Origin: Nonlabens ulvanivorans
GTDB lineage: Bacteria; Bacteroidota; Bacteroidia; Flavobacteriales; Flavobacteriaceae
NCBI RefSeq assembly: GCF_000732625.1
Contig: NZ_JPJI01000026.1
Coordinates: forward strand, 248,001-312,000
DNA length: 64,000 nt
Direction: 5' to 3'
Part shown: piece by piece, positions 1-8,908 of the stretch
Layout of the letters: each line of letters begins with the position of its first letter
Position numbering within the stretch: the stretch's first letter is position 1
Position numbers and translations under genes: made by a program
Notes under the pieces: model-generated
What the model saw: only the letters and a program-made list of their open reading frames with translations
What the model was told of the DNA's origin: nothing
Database searches by the model: none

Positions 1-1
1 T

Positions 2-2425
2 AGATCTCATAAACTTAATTCAGATTTCAAATGGGAGGAAATCGACTACAATTTTTATAAGGATTTTTCAAATGTATCTTATTTATCCCATAAAAAATAT
101 AAAGGTATTGTACGAAGCGTGTTAGATCATGATAGGCTTAATTTAGTGACTAGAGATAATAATTTACACCCATTACAGGATTCATTATTTACATTTAACA
201 GCCATTCTAGAGGGCAACTAACAGATTCACTTTATGTAGGTAACTCCAACGATTCTTATGGCTTTATAAATTTTAATAATTTAGAAACAAAGAGATATAC
301 CTATGAAAGTGAATTAAACGTGCCATTTTTAAAATATTCTCGTTTACATCTAGCAAACAACAATATACAGCTAACTGGTGAGCACGTTGTTGCAATGCTT
401 GATGATTCATTAAAAGCCAAAGAGGTTGTTCACATTCCTATTGAATTGAAATCGCATTACTCCTTCATTGATAAAGAAAATACTGTATGGATTGCTACAT
501 TTTCAAATGGTATTTATAAATACTCTTTAAATGAACGACTCATAAAAAAAGAGCTGAGTCATTTTAAAATAAGTGACATTAAACGAGTCAATGAAAAAAT
601 AATTGCTTTTGTGAGTGGTAAGGGATTTTATGAATTAAATGAGAAAACCAATACTTTTCAACCTTACATAGATAGTAATGATTTTTTATATGACGCCGAA
701 TATATAAAGGAAACAAACACTTCTCATTTCATAACAAAGAAGAATATATTTTCAATCACAAAAAATGATTCTCTCAATCTGAAATTTGACGTGGATAATG
801 AGAGAGCAAGATCAATGACCTTTTATAAAGGGTTCATTTATGGTCATTATACAGTAGGTATAAATAAAATAGCTCCATATAGCTTAGAAAAAATTAAACC
901 CTATAGTTTAAGCGGTGTGAGATGCTCAACAACCATGGATGACCGATTAATTTTTGGAGGATCTAATGGACTGTACGAGTTAGTAAATGATAAAATTATT
1001 GGAATTGAGTCTTTAACTAATTTTAAAAAACCTGTAATTGATATCGCTCGCGTTAATGATAAAACTTTGATCGTTTCTACTAGTGGATATGGTGTATATC
1101 AAACTGATTTAAACACTATAGAACTTTTAGAAGGCAGCGAATTTTTAAAATCTAACAATCCATGTATTGTAAAAAATGAACTTTACATACCTACTAATAA
1201 AGGAATTTATAATTATAAATACTTAAATGGAAAATTTCGATTTAAGCAATTGTGGAATAATAGAAATGGATTATCTACTAATAAAATAAATGGAATTGAG
1301 AAAGTCAATAATGAGTTATTAGTTGCTACTAATCAAGGTATCATCCACTACCCTATAGATTATATTTCTTCTCAAAGCTTATTAGATATCTATGTGGACA
1401 AAGCTCTATATGCAAACCATAATTTGAAACTTAATAACAACACAACTTATATTCCAGATAGTGATCTTCAACTCGTCATTAATAATATTGATTATAGAGT
1501 AAATAAGAAAATGTACTATGAGTTCAGGTTATTACCTACACAAAAAAAATGGACCGTTGCAAATTCTTCTAACCTGACCTTCTCTGATTTAAGCCCAGGC
1601 GAGTATAATTTAGAACTGCGCAGTGGAGGAATTAATAAGAGTTTTAAGTTTCAACTAGAACCGCGCTGGTATCAAAGCTGGTGGTTCTATTTAATTACCC
1701 TATTAACTGTAGTGACTCTTATCATATTAGTAACAAAAGCTTTAACTAAAAGATCCGAAGAAAAAAAGAATAAAGATTTATTACAAGCACAAAAATTATC
1801 AGAATTACAACTTAAGGCATTGCGCTCTCAAATGAATCCACACTTTGTCTTCAATTCTCTAACAGCCATTCAGTATTACATTAATGAAAACGATTTTGAA
1901 ACTTCAGATCGATATCTTGTAAAGTTTTCAAGGCTCATAAGAGAATTTTTTGAGCTCAGCAAAGAACAACATATCACTATAAAAAGAGAAATTGAGTTAT
2001 TAAAAAACTACTTAGATTTAGAATCTCTACGTTTTAATAAAAAACTTCATTATCAAATTGAGGTAGATCCAACTTTAAATTTAAACGATTTCATTCCTAG
2101 TATGTTATTACAGCCCATTGTTGAAAACGCTGTTAATCATGGCATTTTTAATAAATCAGTAACTGGATTGATCATTGTTAAATTTGTAAAGCTGGATGAA
2201 AAACAAATACAAATTCATATCATTGATGATGGTGTAGGGTTTAAATTTAAGAAGGATGATGTTAGGTATAAATCATCATCTGTTTTAGAAGATCGTTTGA
2301 GATACTTAAAAGCTTCTGGTTTATGGGAAATAGAATTAAAAAGAGGACCAGCATCAAGCGATATTGAATATCCTGGACATGAAGTGATTTTTAATCTAAA
2401 AAAATTAAGTAATGAAAACCTATAA
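2..2425 (+). CDS. Sensor histidine kinase, LytS/YpdA type, with propeller and Y_Y_Y domain (5' partial)
   Basis: The reading frame is open from base 2, so the gene starts before the window; a GTG at 119 is in frame but is probably not the start. The product is a membrane histidine kinase. Beta-propeller-like repeats in the first 1.4 kb form a periplasmic sensor, followed by a Y_Y_Y domain (about 1510-1640), one membrane helix (about 1681-1745), a coiled linker, the His_kinase core QMNPHFVFNSL (about 1830-1862), and an HATPase with NAVNHG (about 2125) and DDGVGF (about 2224). The phospho-acceptor is the His of NPHF. It overlaps the next gene by 14 bp, so the pair is translationally coupled. 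The ligand cannot be read from the sequence. In Bacteroidota this architecture often senses extracellular carbohydrates or surface cues, but that is family knowledge only. Confidence 0.9.
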   Translation, partial: RSHKLNSDFKWEEIDYNFYKDFSNVSYLSHKKYKGIVRSVLDHDRLNLVTRDNNLHPLQDSLFTFNSHSRGQLTDSLYVGNSNDSYGFINFNNLETKRYTYESELNVPFLKYSRLHLANNNIQLTGEHVVAMLDDSLKAKEVVHIPIELKSHYSFIDKENTVWIATFSNGIYKYSLNERLIKKELSHFKISDIKRVNEKIIAFVSGKGFYELNEKTNTFQPYIDSNDFLYDAEYIKETNTSHFITKKNIFSITKNDSLNLKFDVDNERARSMTFYKGFIYGHYTVGINKIAPYSLEKIKPYSLSGVRCSTTMDDRLIFGGSNGLYELVNDKIIGIESLTNFKKPVIDIARVNDKTLIVSTSGYGVYQTDLNTIELLEGSEFLKSNNPCIVKNELYIPTNKGIYNYKYLNGKFRFKQLWNNRNGLSTNKINGIEKVNNELLVATNQGIIHYPIDYISSQSLLDIYVDKALYANHNLKLNNNTTYIPDSDLQLVINNIDYRVNKKMYYEFRLLPTQKKWTVANSSNLTFSDLSPGEYNLELRSGGINKSFKFQLEPRWYQSWWFYLITLLTVVTLIILVTKALTKRSEEKKNKDLLQAQKLSELQLKALRSQMNPHFVFNSLTAIQYYINENDFETSDRYLVKFSRLIREFFELSKEQHITIKREIELLKNYLDLESLRFNKKLHYQIEVDPTLNLNDFIPSMLLQPIVENAVNHGIFNKSVTGLIIVKFVKLDEKQIQIHIIDDGVGFKFKKDDVRYKSSSVLEDRLRYLKASGLWEIELKRGPASSDIEYPGHEVIFNLKKLSNENL

Positions 2426-3149
2426 AGCTATACTGGTAGATGACGAGCACTCTGCTTTACAAAATCTTAAAAAGAAGATTGAAAAAGTATGCCCTAACGT
2501 TTATGTGATCGCAACATTTCAGGATCCCAAGATGGCATTAGATTACATCAATTCACATGCTACAGACATTTTGTTTTTAGACATTCAAATGCCTGGCCTT
2601 AATGGGTTTGAATTATTAAATAGTATTAATGAATTAAAATCTCAAGTCATTTTCTCGACCGCTTATGGAGAATATGCTTTAGAAGCTATCAAAAAAAATG
2701 CTGTTGATTATATACTTAAGCCTGTTGATAACACAGAGCTCAAAGAGGCATTAGAAAAAGCAATTTTTAATATAGAAAAAGAGAACGCAGATCAAAATTC
2801 AAATCTTGTAGAGTTGCTCAATAAGATAATCGATCGTGATCATAAACTAAAAGTTCCAACCCAAAAAGGTATCTCATTCATTCCGCAAGAAGAAATTATA
2901 CATCTAGAAGGTTATGAAGGTTATACAAAAATACATCTAGCAGATGGTAAAACTCTTACCAGTTCCTATAGCTTAGGTAGATTTAACGACTACCTAGACG
3001 ACTATTTTTTTAAGTGTCATAAGTCTCACATAGTAAATATAAAAGCTGTAAGAGCCTTTGAAAACGAAGGTTATGTTGTGATCGGCGATGAATACCGTGT
3101 ACCAATAACTAAGACATACAAACAGGCTTTTCTCGAGTTATTCAGTTAG
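2412..3149 (+). CDS. LytTR-family response regulator
   Basis: 245 residues. The N-terminal receiver domain has the acidic pocket DDE (residues 10-12), the phospho-acceptor Asp57 in LFLDIQMPG, and the Lys of ILKPV near residue 105. The C-terminal LytTR DNA-binding domain runs from about 145 to 240 (EEIIHLEGYEGYTKIH, then FFKCHKSHIVN). It overlaps the preceding kinase gene by 14 bp and is surely its partner. It closely resembles the regulator at 47103-47849. Target genes are unknown. LytTR regulators usually bind paired direct repeats upstream of a few promoters; I did not find a convincing site. Confidence 0.93.
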   Translation: MKTYKAILVDDEHSALQNLKKKIEKVCPNVYVIATFQDPKMALDYINSHATDILFLDIQMPGLNGFELLNSINELKSQVIFSTAYGEYALEAIKKNAVDYILKPVDNTELKEALEKAIFNIEKENADQNSNLVELLNKIIDRDHKLKVPTQKGISFIPQEEIIHLEGYEGYTKIHLADGKTLTSSYSLGRFNDYLDDYFFKCHKSHIVNIKAVRAFENEGYVVIGDEYRVPITKTYKQAFLELFS

Positions 3150-3157
3150 GTTCATTA

Positions 3158-3173
3158 CGCTTTCGCGGAAGCG
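3158..3173. repeat. Dispersed palindrome copy 1 (wobble variant)
   Basis: CGCTTTCGCGGAAGCG, three bases from the stop codon of the YihY gene and between two convergent genes. One base differs from the perfect palindrome and turns a T-A pair into T-G, so an RNA hairpin could still form. It may act as a bidirectional transcription end point. Confidence 0.85.
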
Positions 3174-3175
3174 AA

Positions 3176-4162
3176 CTAGCGATCCACAATAGGATTATCA
3201 TCTGAATTTATCAATTCTTCAATTTCTTTCTCGGTTACATCTGCTCCTTTATCTGTGATGATAAGCTCTTCTCTATACTTTAAGGATTTTGAACTCGGTG
3301 AGATTCCATTACCATAACGAGAAGCATAAATTTTAATAAATTCAGCCCCATAGAAAAGAATCAGTGATGAATAAGACACCCATAAAAGTAATAATACAAT
3401 AAGACCTGCTGCACCATAGGCACTAGCTGGCGATGATTGCGTGAAATAAATTTCTAATAAAAATTTCCCAGTTTCAAATAAGATACCTGTTAACAAAGCT
3501 CCAGGCCATACCATTTGCCATTGAAGTCTTGCATCTGGCAAGTATCTAAACATTAAACCGAATAAAAACGAAATGATTGCCAGTGAAACGATATAATTAA
3601 CAATTAAGGCTAGTTGCCCTAAATAATCTGCAATATGAACTTGAATCCAGTCCTGTAAGACACCGATGACTGCAGATAGAATGAAACTTATTAAAATTAA
3701 AAACCCAAGAACGAGAATAAACCCAAAACTCTTTACGCGATCCGTAATGATTTTCCACCACGGTGTTTTAGGATTAATTTTGAGCTTCCATATTTTATTT
3801 AAAGAAAGTTGTAGCTGATAAAAGACACCTGTTGCAGCAAAAACTAATGTCGATATCCCTACAATTTTTGCAAACCAACTGTCTGAATCTCGGCTTGCCG
3901 CTTGTAAAATTCCATTGATACTTTCGGCACTATCATACCCAATTAATGATGTAAGGCTAGAGGTTAATCTACCTGTGGCAATTTCAGTATCCCATACCGC
4001 TCCCACGATGTTAATCATAATGACTAGCAATCCTGGTAGTGCTAGTATTGTATAATAAGCAACACTAGCACTTAATTGCCACACATCATCATCGTTCCAT
4101 TTTTTTGCACTTTCCCATAAAATGGACGGCAAATGAAGCCATTTAAATTTTTGCTGAGACAT
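3176..4162 (-). CDS. YihY/virulence factor BrkB family membrane protein
   Basis: 328 residues, inner membrane. The sequence has the YihY/BrkB pattern: an N-terminal cytoplasmic stretch, then about six membrane helices, including ASVAYYTILALPGLLVI near residue 30, a central LQLSLNKIWK segment, and the helix SAYGAAGLIVLLLLWVSYSS followed by the conserved YGAEF near residue 270. The C-terminal tail is acidic and soluble. The family was once called ribonuclease BN by mistake; its function is not settled. It is convergent with the upstream two-component pair and separated from the pxp genes by 85 bp, so it is probably a separate transcription unit. Confidence 0.88.
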   Translation of the reverse strand: MSQQKFKWLHLPSILWESAKKWNDDDVWQLSASVAYYTILALPGLLVIMINIVGAVWDTEIATGRLTSSLTSLIGYDSAESINGILQAASRDSDSWFAKIVGISTLVFAATGVFYQLQLSLNKIWKLKINPKTPWWKIITDRVKSFGFILVLGFLILISFILSAVIGVLQDWIQVHIADYLGQLALIVNYIVSLAIISFLFGLMFRYLPDARLQWQMVWPGALLTGILFETGKFLLEIYFTQSSPASAYGAAGLIVLLLLWVSYSSLILFYGAEFIKIYASRYGNGISPSSKSLKYREELIITDKGADVTEKEIEELINSDDNPIVDR

Positions 4163-4247
4163 TGTTTCTTTTAAGCATGTTACTACGAATTAAAGAAGTA
4201 ATCTTAAGTATTCCAATAGCATTAGATATAGTTTAACTTAAAATCTA

Positions 4248-5090
4248 TTAATTCTTAATTATAAAATCAACGGCTTCTCCTACTCTTTTTTGACTAATGA
4301 TATTCACAGCTTCTTCAGTAAGTTGTAGAACTCTAGGATAACCACCTGTAGTTTGTGCATCTCTCATTAAAACAATTAATTTACCGTCTGGTGTTAACTG
4401 AATCGTGCCTGGCAATACTGGACTACTTTTAATAGCTGATAGAGTATGAACCAAAGTCTCTTCTAATTGAAACGCCATACGATTCCATAGTTTTGAAATG
4501 GTAAAAGAGGTACCTAGTAATTGTTCTTGTTGTTTTCTAGAAAGTAAATAAAACTCTGGACCTACATATGCCTTTAAACTTGAATTCCATTTGGATTCCA
4601 TGTCATTGAATTTATCTGTTGAGACAACACCACCGCTATCATATAAAAGATGATCGCCTTTTTTGAGAAATGAGCTATCTAAAATACCTGTATAATATGA
4701 ACGACTACCTAGAGATACTTCGGTCTGAAATCCATTTTTGATACCTAAATAAATAAAATTACCATCCATTGCAGCACCTATTTGAAGTACATCTCCTGTT
4801 TTTACAGCTATAACACATGGACTTTCATATCCCAAGTGTTGAAGCATTATCTTGCAATGAGCACCAGTGATTGCTATTTGGGTAGGTTCTGAAAAGATAA
4901 TCTCTACACCTGATAAAGTCATTTCAATTACCGCATCACTCTCCTGATTATTTAATAATTGGTTTGCGAGACGCGAGCTATCTTGATCCATAGCACCACT
5001 ATGTGGCACACCATATGCTCTATATTCTAGTCTACCTATATCTTGAATAGTAGAATTAAATCCTGGATTAAGAATTGTAAGTCTAGCCAT
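4248..5090 (-). CDS. pxpC: 5-oxoprolinase subunit PxpC (KipA-like, biotin-dependent carboxyltransferase family)
   Basis: 280 residues, cytoplasmic. PxpABC together open 5-oxo-L-proline to L-glutamate with ATP. Family signs are the N-terminal NPGFNSTIQDIGRLEYRAYG with GVPHSGAMD, the SYYTG segment, and the C-terminal LMRDAQTTGGYPRVLQLT. It is slightly shorter than usual (about 300-330 residues). It starts inside the end of pxpB (8-bp overlap) and is last in a tightly packed operon with pxpA and pxpB, which supports the assignment. The broad family also contains urea amidolyase domains, but a complete pxpABC set favours oxoprolinase. Confidence 0.92.
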   Translation of the reverse strand: MARLTILNPGFNSTIQDIGRLEYRAYGVPHSGAMDQDSSRLANQLLNNQESDAVIEMTLSGVEIIFSEPTQIAITGAHCKIMLQHLGYESPCVIAVKTGDVLQIGAAMDGNFIYLGIKNGFQTEVSLGSRSYYTGILDSSFLKKGDHLLYDSGGVVSTDKFNDMESKWNSSLKAYVGPEFYLLSRKQQEQLLGTSFTISKLWNRMAFQLEETLVHTLSAIKSSPVLPGTIQLTPDGKLIVLMRDAQTTGGYPRVLQLTEEAVNIISQKRVGEAVDFIIKN

Positions 5091-5790
5091 TTTTAAATTG
5101 ATTAATGTCTAGATGACTTGTCTTCTGCTTTAAATCTGTAAAAGTTGATTTATCGACTTCATAAAATTCAACTTGATCATTGATAGATAGTAAAAAAGCT
5201 TGTTCTCGTTCTCTATTAAAAAGTGGTACAGGACAGTTCCCTAAAACATACCAGCCACCAGGACTACTTTGTGGATAGATTCCACAAATTCCTGCCGCAA
5301 TAGCTACAGATCCTGTTTTAACCTGTAATGATGGTGTCACCTTACGAGGAATGGATAATGACTCGGGCAACCCATTGAGATAGGGAAATCCTGGCAAAAA
5401 CCCCATAAAACTGACTGTATAAACTGCTTGTTGATGTAGACGAATTATTTCACCAACTTCTAAATCTGTATACTTTGATAATGCTCGTATATCTGCCGAA
5501 AGACAATCATAATAAACCGGTAATTTCCATTTATTAATAACACGCACTGGTGATGGAGTAATGCCTTTTAATAGCAATTTTACCTCATCGATTAAAGTAC
5601 GAGTTACAGACTCTTCACGCCATAATATGAGAACAGAATTAAATCCTTGATTCAATACAACCCTATGCCTATATTGATCATTAATTAATCTCGTAATGTA
5701 TGAACGATATTCCTGTACATTGGTATCTACATCGATAGTAACCAGTAGACTATTCTCATTATATTGATGATATAAAATGAAGCTATCCAA
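5083..5790 (-). CDS. pxpB: 5-oxoprolinase subunit PxpB (KipI-like)
   Basis: 235 residues, cytoplasmic, the allophanate-hydrolase subunit 1 fold. The diagnostic stretch is FMGFLPGFPYLNGLP, then PRKVTPSLQVKTGSVAIA and YPQSSPGGWYVLG. It pairs with PxpC to make the ATP-dependent part of 5-oxoprolinase. The only start fitting the domain is TTG at 5790, which overlaps the end of pxpA by 8 bp; no ATG lies near it. In Bacillus the homologue KipI also inhibits the sporulation kinase KinA, but there is no reason to expect that here. Confidence 0.92.
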   Translation of the reverse strand: MDSFILYHQYNENSLLVTIDVDTNVQEYRSYITRLINDQYRHRVVLNQGFNSVLILWREESVTRTLIDEVKLLLKGITPSPVRVINKWKLPVYYDCLSADIRALSKYTDLEVGEIIRLHQQAVYTVSFMGFLPGFPYLNGLPESLSIPRKVTPSLQVKTGSVAIAAGICGIYPQSSPGGWYVLGNCPVPLFNREREQAFLLSINDQVEFYEVDKSTFTDLKQKTSHLDINQFKNG

Positions 5791-6517
5791 TTTTAATTTG
5801 ATTTAAATTCAATGCGGTAATGACCTCATTAAAATTGTGGACTATCGATAGGTTATCTCCATGTACACAATAGGTTTGGGCATTTAAGAATATTTCATGC
5901 TCATCTATGCAAATCACTTTATTTTCATGAACCATAATGGATAGTTGATTAACAAGCTTTGACACATCTTCAATAACAGCATTAGCATCATTACGAGAAA
6001 CTAATTTTCCATCATTGTCATATCGTCTATCTGCAAATGCCTCTCGATCATAGGATAATCCATGATTCTTTAACTCTTGTTCTAATAGACTACCAGGTGG
6101 CACATATAATTTAACCTCAGGATATTTATCTTTAACTAATTGAATAGTCCAATTTACATAATCAGTAAGGTGTGCCGTGGCATGATATAAGGCACCATGC
6201 ATTTTAATATGATTCATGGTTATTCCTAGCTCTAAAGCTACATCCTGGAATTGCTGAATTTGTTTAGATACGCTTTCGCGAAAGCGTGCTTCATCCCAAT
6301 CTAATTGTGACCTACCAAAATTCTTCAAATCATCAAAAGATGGATGTGCTCCTGTTTTTACATTATATTTTTGAGCTAAAAGTAAGGTCTCTTTTATAGA
6401 ATCGTAATTTCCATAATGACCACCACATGCCACATTACAAGAGCTTATAAATGGCATGACCTGTCCTTCAACATTCATTCCTTCACCTAGGTCCATATTG
6501 ATATCAATCGTGACCAT
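5783..6517 (-). CDS. pxpA: 5-oxoprolinase subunit PxpA (LamB/YcsF family)
   Basis: 244 residues from the ATG at 6517 (MVTIDINMDLGEG); an upstream TTG at 6532 would add five residues and is less likely. Family motifs are DINMDLGEG at the start, SCNVACGGHYG near residue 30, TGAHPSFDD, the MHGALYHA stretch, and EAFADRRYDNDGKLVSR. PxpA acts with PxpB and PxpC in hydrolysis of 5-oxoproline, a damage product of glutamine and glutamate. The start lies 1 bp after the NRAMP-like stop codon. A copy of the dispersed palindrome (6271-6286) is inside the gene and encodes RFRES, a non-conserved helix insert. Confidence 0.93.
   Translation of the reverse strand: MVTIDINMDLGEGMNVEGQVMPFISSCNVACGGHYGNYDSIKETLLLAQKYNVKTGAHPSFDDLKNFGRSQLDWDEARFRESVSKQIQQFQDVALELGITMNHIKMHGALYHATAHLTDYVNWTIQLVKDKYPEVKLYVPPGSLLEQELKNHGLSYDREAFADRRYDNDGKLVSRNDANAVIEDVSKLVNQLSIMVHENKVICIDEHEIFLNAQTYCVHGDNLSIVHNFNEVITALNLNQIKIG
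6271..6286. repeat. Dispersed palindrome copy 2 (inside pxpA)
   Basis: Perfect CGCTTTCGCGAAAGCG within the coding sequence, read as Arg-Phe-Arg-Glu-Ser on the minus strand. Confidence 0.9.
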
Positions 6518-6518
6518 A

Positions 6519-7724
6519 TTAGATGATTTCAAATACTTTTAAAAAGGTTTTTGCACCTAACATAATGGCTATTGCGATAACGATAAGAGCCATAATATTT
6601 TGCCAACTGCGATTTTGATAAGCACCTAAAAACTTCTGATTCACCAGCCAAAGTAATAGAATAGCCATAATGGGTAATAACAATCCATTTGCTATTTGAG
6701 CAAAAGTGATGATATCTAGTGGCTTTAAACCTATACTAGAAAATAGCACTCCTAGTGCTAGTATAATCATCCATACCGCTCTAAAAGACCAACTTTTCAT
6801 ATTACCATGCCAGCCTAAACAACCTTTTACTACATATGCAGCAGCAAGAGGCGCAGTAATCGCACTGGTAATTCCGGCTGCTAGAATACCTATAGAAAAT
6901 ACGTAAGTTGACGCCAAACCGAAAATCGGTTCAAGAGCTTTGGCTACATCTGCTCCTGTAGAAACTTCAGTGGATTGTAAGGCTGTTGCCGCAACAATGA
7001 TAGACATAGATACTAATCCTCCTAAAATGACACTTATAACGGTATCTTTTCTAACGGCACTTAAATCTGTAGTTTCATTCCACTTCTCACTTACCAATGA
7101 TGCATGTAAGAAAAGATTATAAGGCACTACGGTAGTACCTATTAAACCGACAATGGTTAACAAATTACCTTCATTAATAGAAGGAGTAAATAATCCTTTT
7201 AAAATCGAACTAAAGTCTGGTCCTATCGCTATTGCGGTTGCTATAAACGATATTCCCATGATAACGACTAGCGTGATTAACACACGTTCTAATACCTTAT
7301 AATTTCCATAAATGAGTAAACAAAAAGCGATTAATCCTAGTAGTAACGGAAAATACCATTGTGTACCGAAAATGATATTTAATCCTAGCACACCACCAGA
7401 AATATTACCAGCTTCATAAGCCGCATTACCTACCGCAATGGCAGCTAGTACAAGAATAATTATAGCCACTCTAATGATTTTATTGCTAATCGTACTGTGC
7501 AATATTTCTGGTAATCCTTTACCAGTAATCAATCCTAATCGGGCGGCCATCTCTTGTAATACAATCGTCGCAAAAACAGAAAGCAGCATAGCCCAGAGCA
7601 GACTATAACCATAGTTTGCACCAGCAAGAGTACATACGGTTACCGTTCCAGGACCTATAAAAGCCGCAGCTACTAAAGTACCAGGACCTATATTTTTAAA
7701 GATCTTCTGGAACATGCGATGCAT
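6519..7724 (-). CDS. NRAMP-like transporter of the 5-oxoprolinase operon (YcsG-like), metal motifs missing
   Basis: About 401 residues from ATG 7724 (MHRMFQ; 7715 is also possible). The longer frame to 7772 runs through the end of the upstream gene and is unlikely. It has the NRAMP/APC fold with about 11 membrane helices. In true Mn/Fe carriers helix 1 carries DPGN; here it reads IGPGTVTV. Helix 6 carries MPH; here it reads VVPYNLFLHA. Both metal-ligand motifs are therefore replaced, so metal transport is doubtful. Bacillus ycsG, also NRAMP-like, sits beside ycsF-kipI-kipA (pxpABC), and the same linkage here suggests import of 5-oxoproline or a related substrate. That role is inference. Confidence 0.88.
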   Translation of the reverse strand: MHRMFQKIFKNIGPGTLVAAAFIGPGTVTVCTLAGANYGYSLLWAMLLSVFATIVLQEMAARLGLITGKGLPEILHSTISNKIIRVAIIILVLAAIAVGNAAYEAGNISGGVLGLNIIFGTQWYFPLLLGLIAFCLLIYGNYKVLERVLITLVVIMGISFIATAIAIGPDFSSILKGLFTPSINEGNLLTIVGLIGTTVVPYNLFLHASLVSEKWNETTDLSAVRKDTVISVILGGLVSMSIIVAATALQSTEVSTGADVAKALEPIFGLASTYVFSIGILAAGITSAITAPLAAAYVVKGCLGWHGNMKSWSFRAVWMIILALGVLFSSIGLKPLDIITFAQIANGLLLPIMAILLLWLVNQKFLGAYQNRSWQNIMALIVIAIAIMLGAKTFLKVFEII

Positions 7725-8814
7725 TTTGTAAAGCATAAATAGCAAAACTACCCAACCAGTGTCCACCGGCATAATCGTCTGCCACGAGATTAGGTAACGT
7801 ATTGGTCAAATGTGCATCTGCAGTTTCTTGTAATGCAGCATATTGCTGTGGATACTGACTGATCAAGCCATAAAGCACCCATGCACGACTTAAGTTCAAT
7901 CCATCGATATGCACTAGTTTACCATCACTACGATCTGATACACGTCCTATTTCAATATCTAAATCTCCATGTTGAATATTAGGTATAAACGCAGCAACCC
8001 ATTGATGAAAATCTGCAGCTGGTATAATGCGCCTCATGATATCAATTTCTTCTAGACATGGTGATAGGAAGTCATAACCACTAGGTTCCCAAGATAATGG
8101 GCAGTCTGTATCACCAGTATAAAATTCTTTGGCTTTAGATTCAATCACATTTTTAAAATCTTGTTCACCAGCATGTGTGGCATAATCCCAGGCAAATACC
8201 ATCCCAAATGCTGTGTTAGAATGCTCACCTACTCTTATGGCATAATTAAGTTTAGGTAAGTAGTCTGTATATCGCTCTATAACGACATCACTTAAAGGTT
8301 TTAGAATTTGAGCTAGTTCTTGTCCTTGAGGATCTTCCCAGGTGTCCAGCTCTTGTTGTAATTTAAGTAACCATGCCCAACCGTAAGTGCGTTCAAATGT
8401 TTTATTATTCTCCGTATTTAAGTACGCTATTTCAACCGCGATATTCTCTGTGGTAAGATTGCGTTTTATTTTTGCTAGTAATTCTTCTCTAGCTTCAAGT
8501 TTTGGAAACTGCTTAATTAAAGTCACAGCGCTCCAATAGCCGTGTACTGCACTATGCCAGTCAAAACAACCATAAAATACCGGATGCTGGTCTGTTGGTC
8601 TTTTTTGATCTTCTGGTGCTGCGGTAACATGCCCCATTTTATTAGGATACTCTGTCTCAATACAATGTAAAGGTAATGCCGCAAGATTATTGGCCTGATC
8701 TAAATGTAGTTGAGGCGTTGCAATTTCATCAACGATATCCACCTTTTGCTCTTCAACTTCATTTTTACATGCGATTAAACCCAATACTATAAGCGAATAA
8801 AAAAAATACTTCAT
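7696..8814 (-). CDS. DUF2891 family lipoprotein
   Basis: 372 residues. The N-terminus is a lipoprotein signal with lipobox LIAC (Cys16), so it is probably anchored in the periplasm or on the surface. The rest matches DUF2891, an alpha/alpha-toroid-like all-helical family without a known reaction. Typical stretches are HPVFYGCFDWHSAVHGYW near residue 80, the acidic EPSGYDFLSPCLEEID near 245, and the C-terminal GGHWLGSFAIYAL. Its end overlaps the NRAMP-like start by 19-29 bp, so it is cotranscribed with the 5-oxoprolinase set. That link suggests a role in producing or capturing the substrate, perhaps from peptides, but nothing in the sequence proves it. Confidence 0.85.
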   Translation of the reverse strand: MKYFFYSLIVLGLIACKNEVEEQKVDIVDEIATPQLHLDQANNLAALPLHCIETEYPNKMGHVTAAPEDQKRPTDQHPVFYGCFDWHSAVHGYWSAVTLIKQFPKLEAREELLAKIKRNLTTENIAVEIAYLNTENNKTFERTYGWAWLLKLQQELDTWEDPQGQELAQILKPLSDVVIERYTDYLPKLNYAIRVGEHSNTAFGMVFAWDYATHAGEQDFKNVIESKAKEFYTGDTDCPLSWEPSGYDFLSPCLEEIDIMRRIIPAADFHQWVAAFIPNIQHGDLDIEIGRVSDRSDGKLVHIDGLNLSRAWVLYGLISQYPQQYAALQETADAHLTNTLPNLVADDYAGGHWLGSFAIYALQNASHVPEDL

Positions 8815-8872
8815 CTTTAAATCTTAGTTAAGATTCTAAAGATAAAGCATCCTTAATGGATTATAATAATTA

Positions 8873-8888
8873 CGCTTACGCGAAAGCG
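8873..8888. repeat. Dispersed palindrome copy 3 (one mismatch)
   Basis: CGCTTACGCGAAAGCG, with flanking TA and TA extending the dyad to 20 bp. It lies in the 94-bp gap between trkH and the DUF2891 gene. Confidence 0.8.
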
Positions 8889-8908
8889 TAATTGCCAAAC
8901 CTCAATTT

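Noticed and set aside
119-121. GTG at 119 as the start of the first kinase
   Set aside because: The frame is open to the window edge and the upstream residues fit the same propeller domain, so the gene is truncated by the window.
6519-7724. Naming the NRAMP-like gene as a manganese transporter (mntH)
   Set aside because: Both metal-ligand motifs of the family are replaced and the neighbours are 5-oxoprolinase genes.
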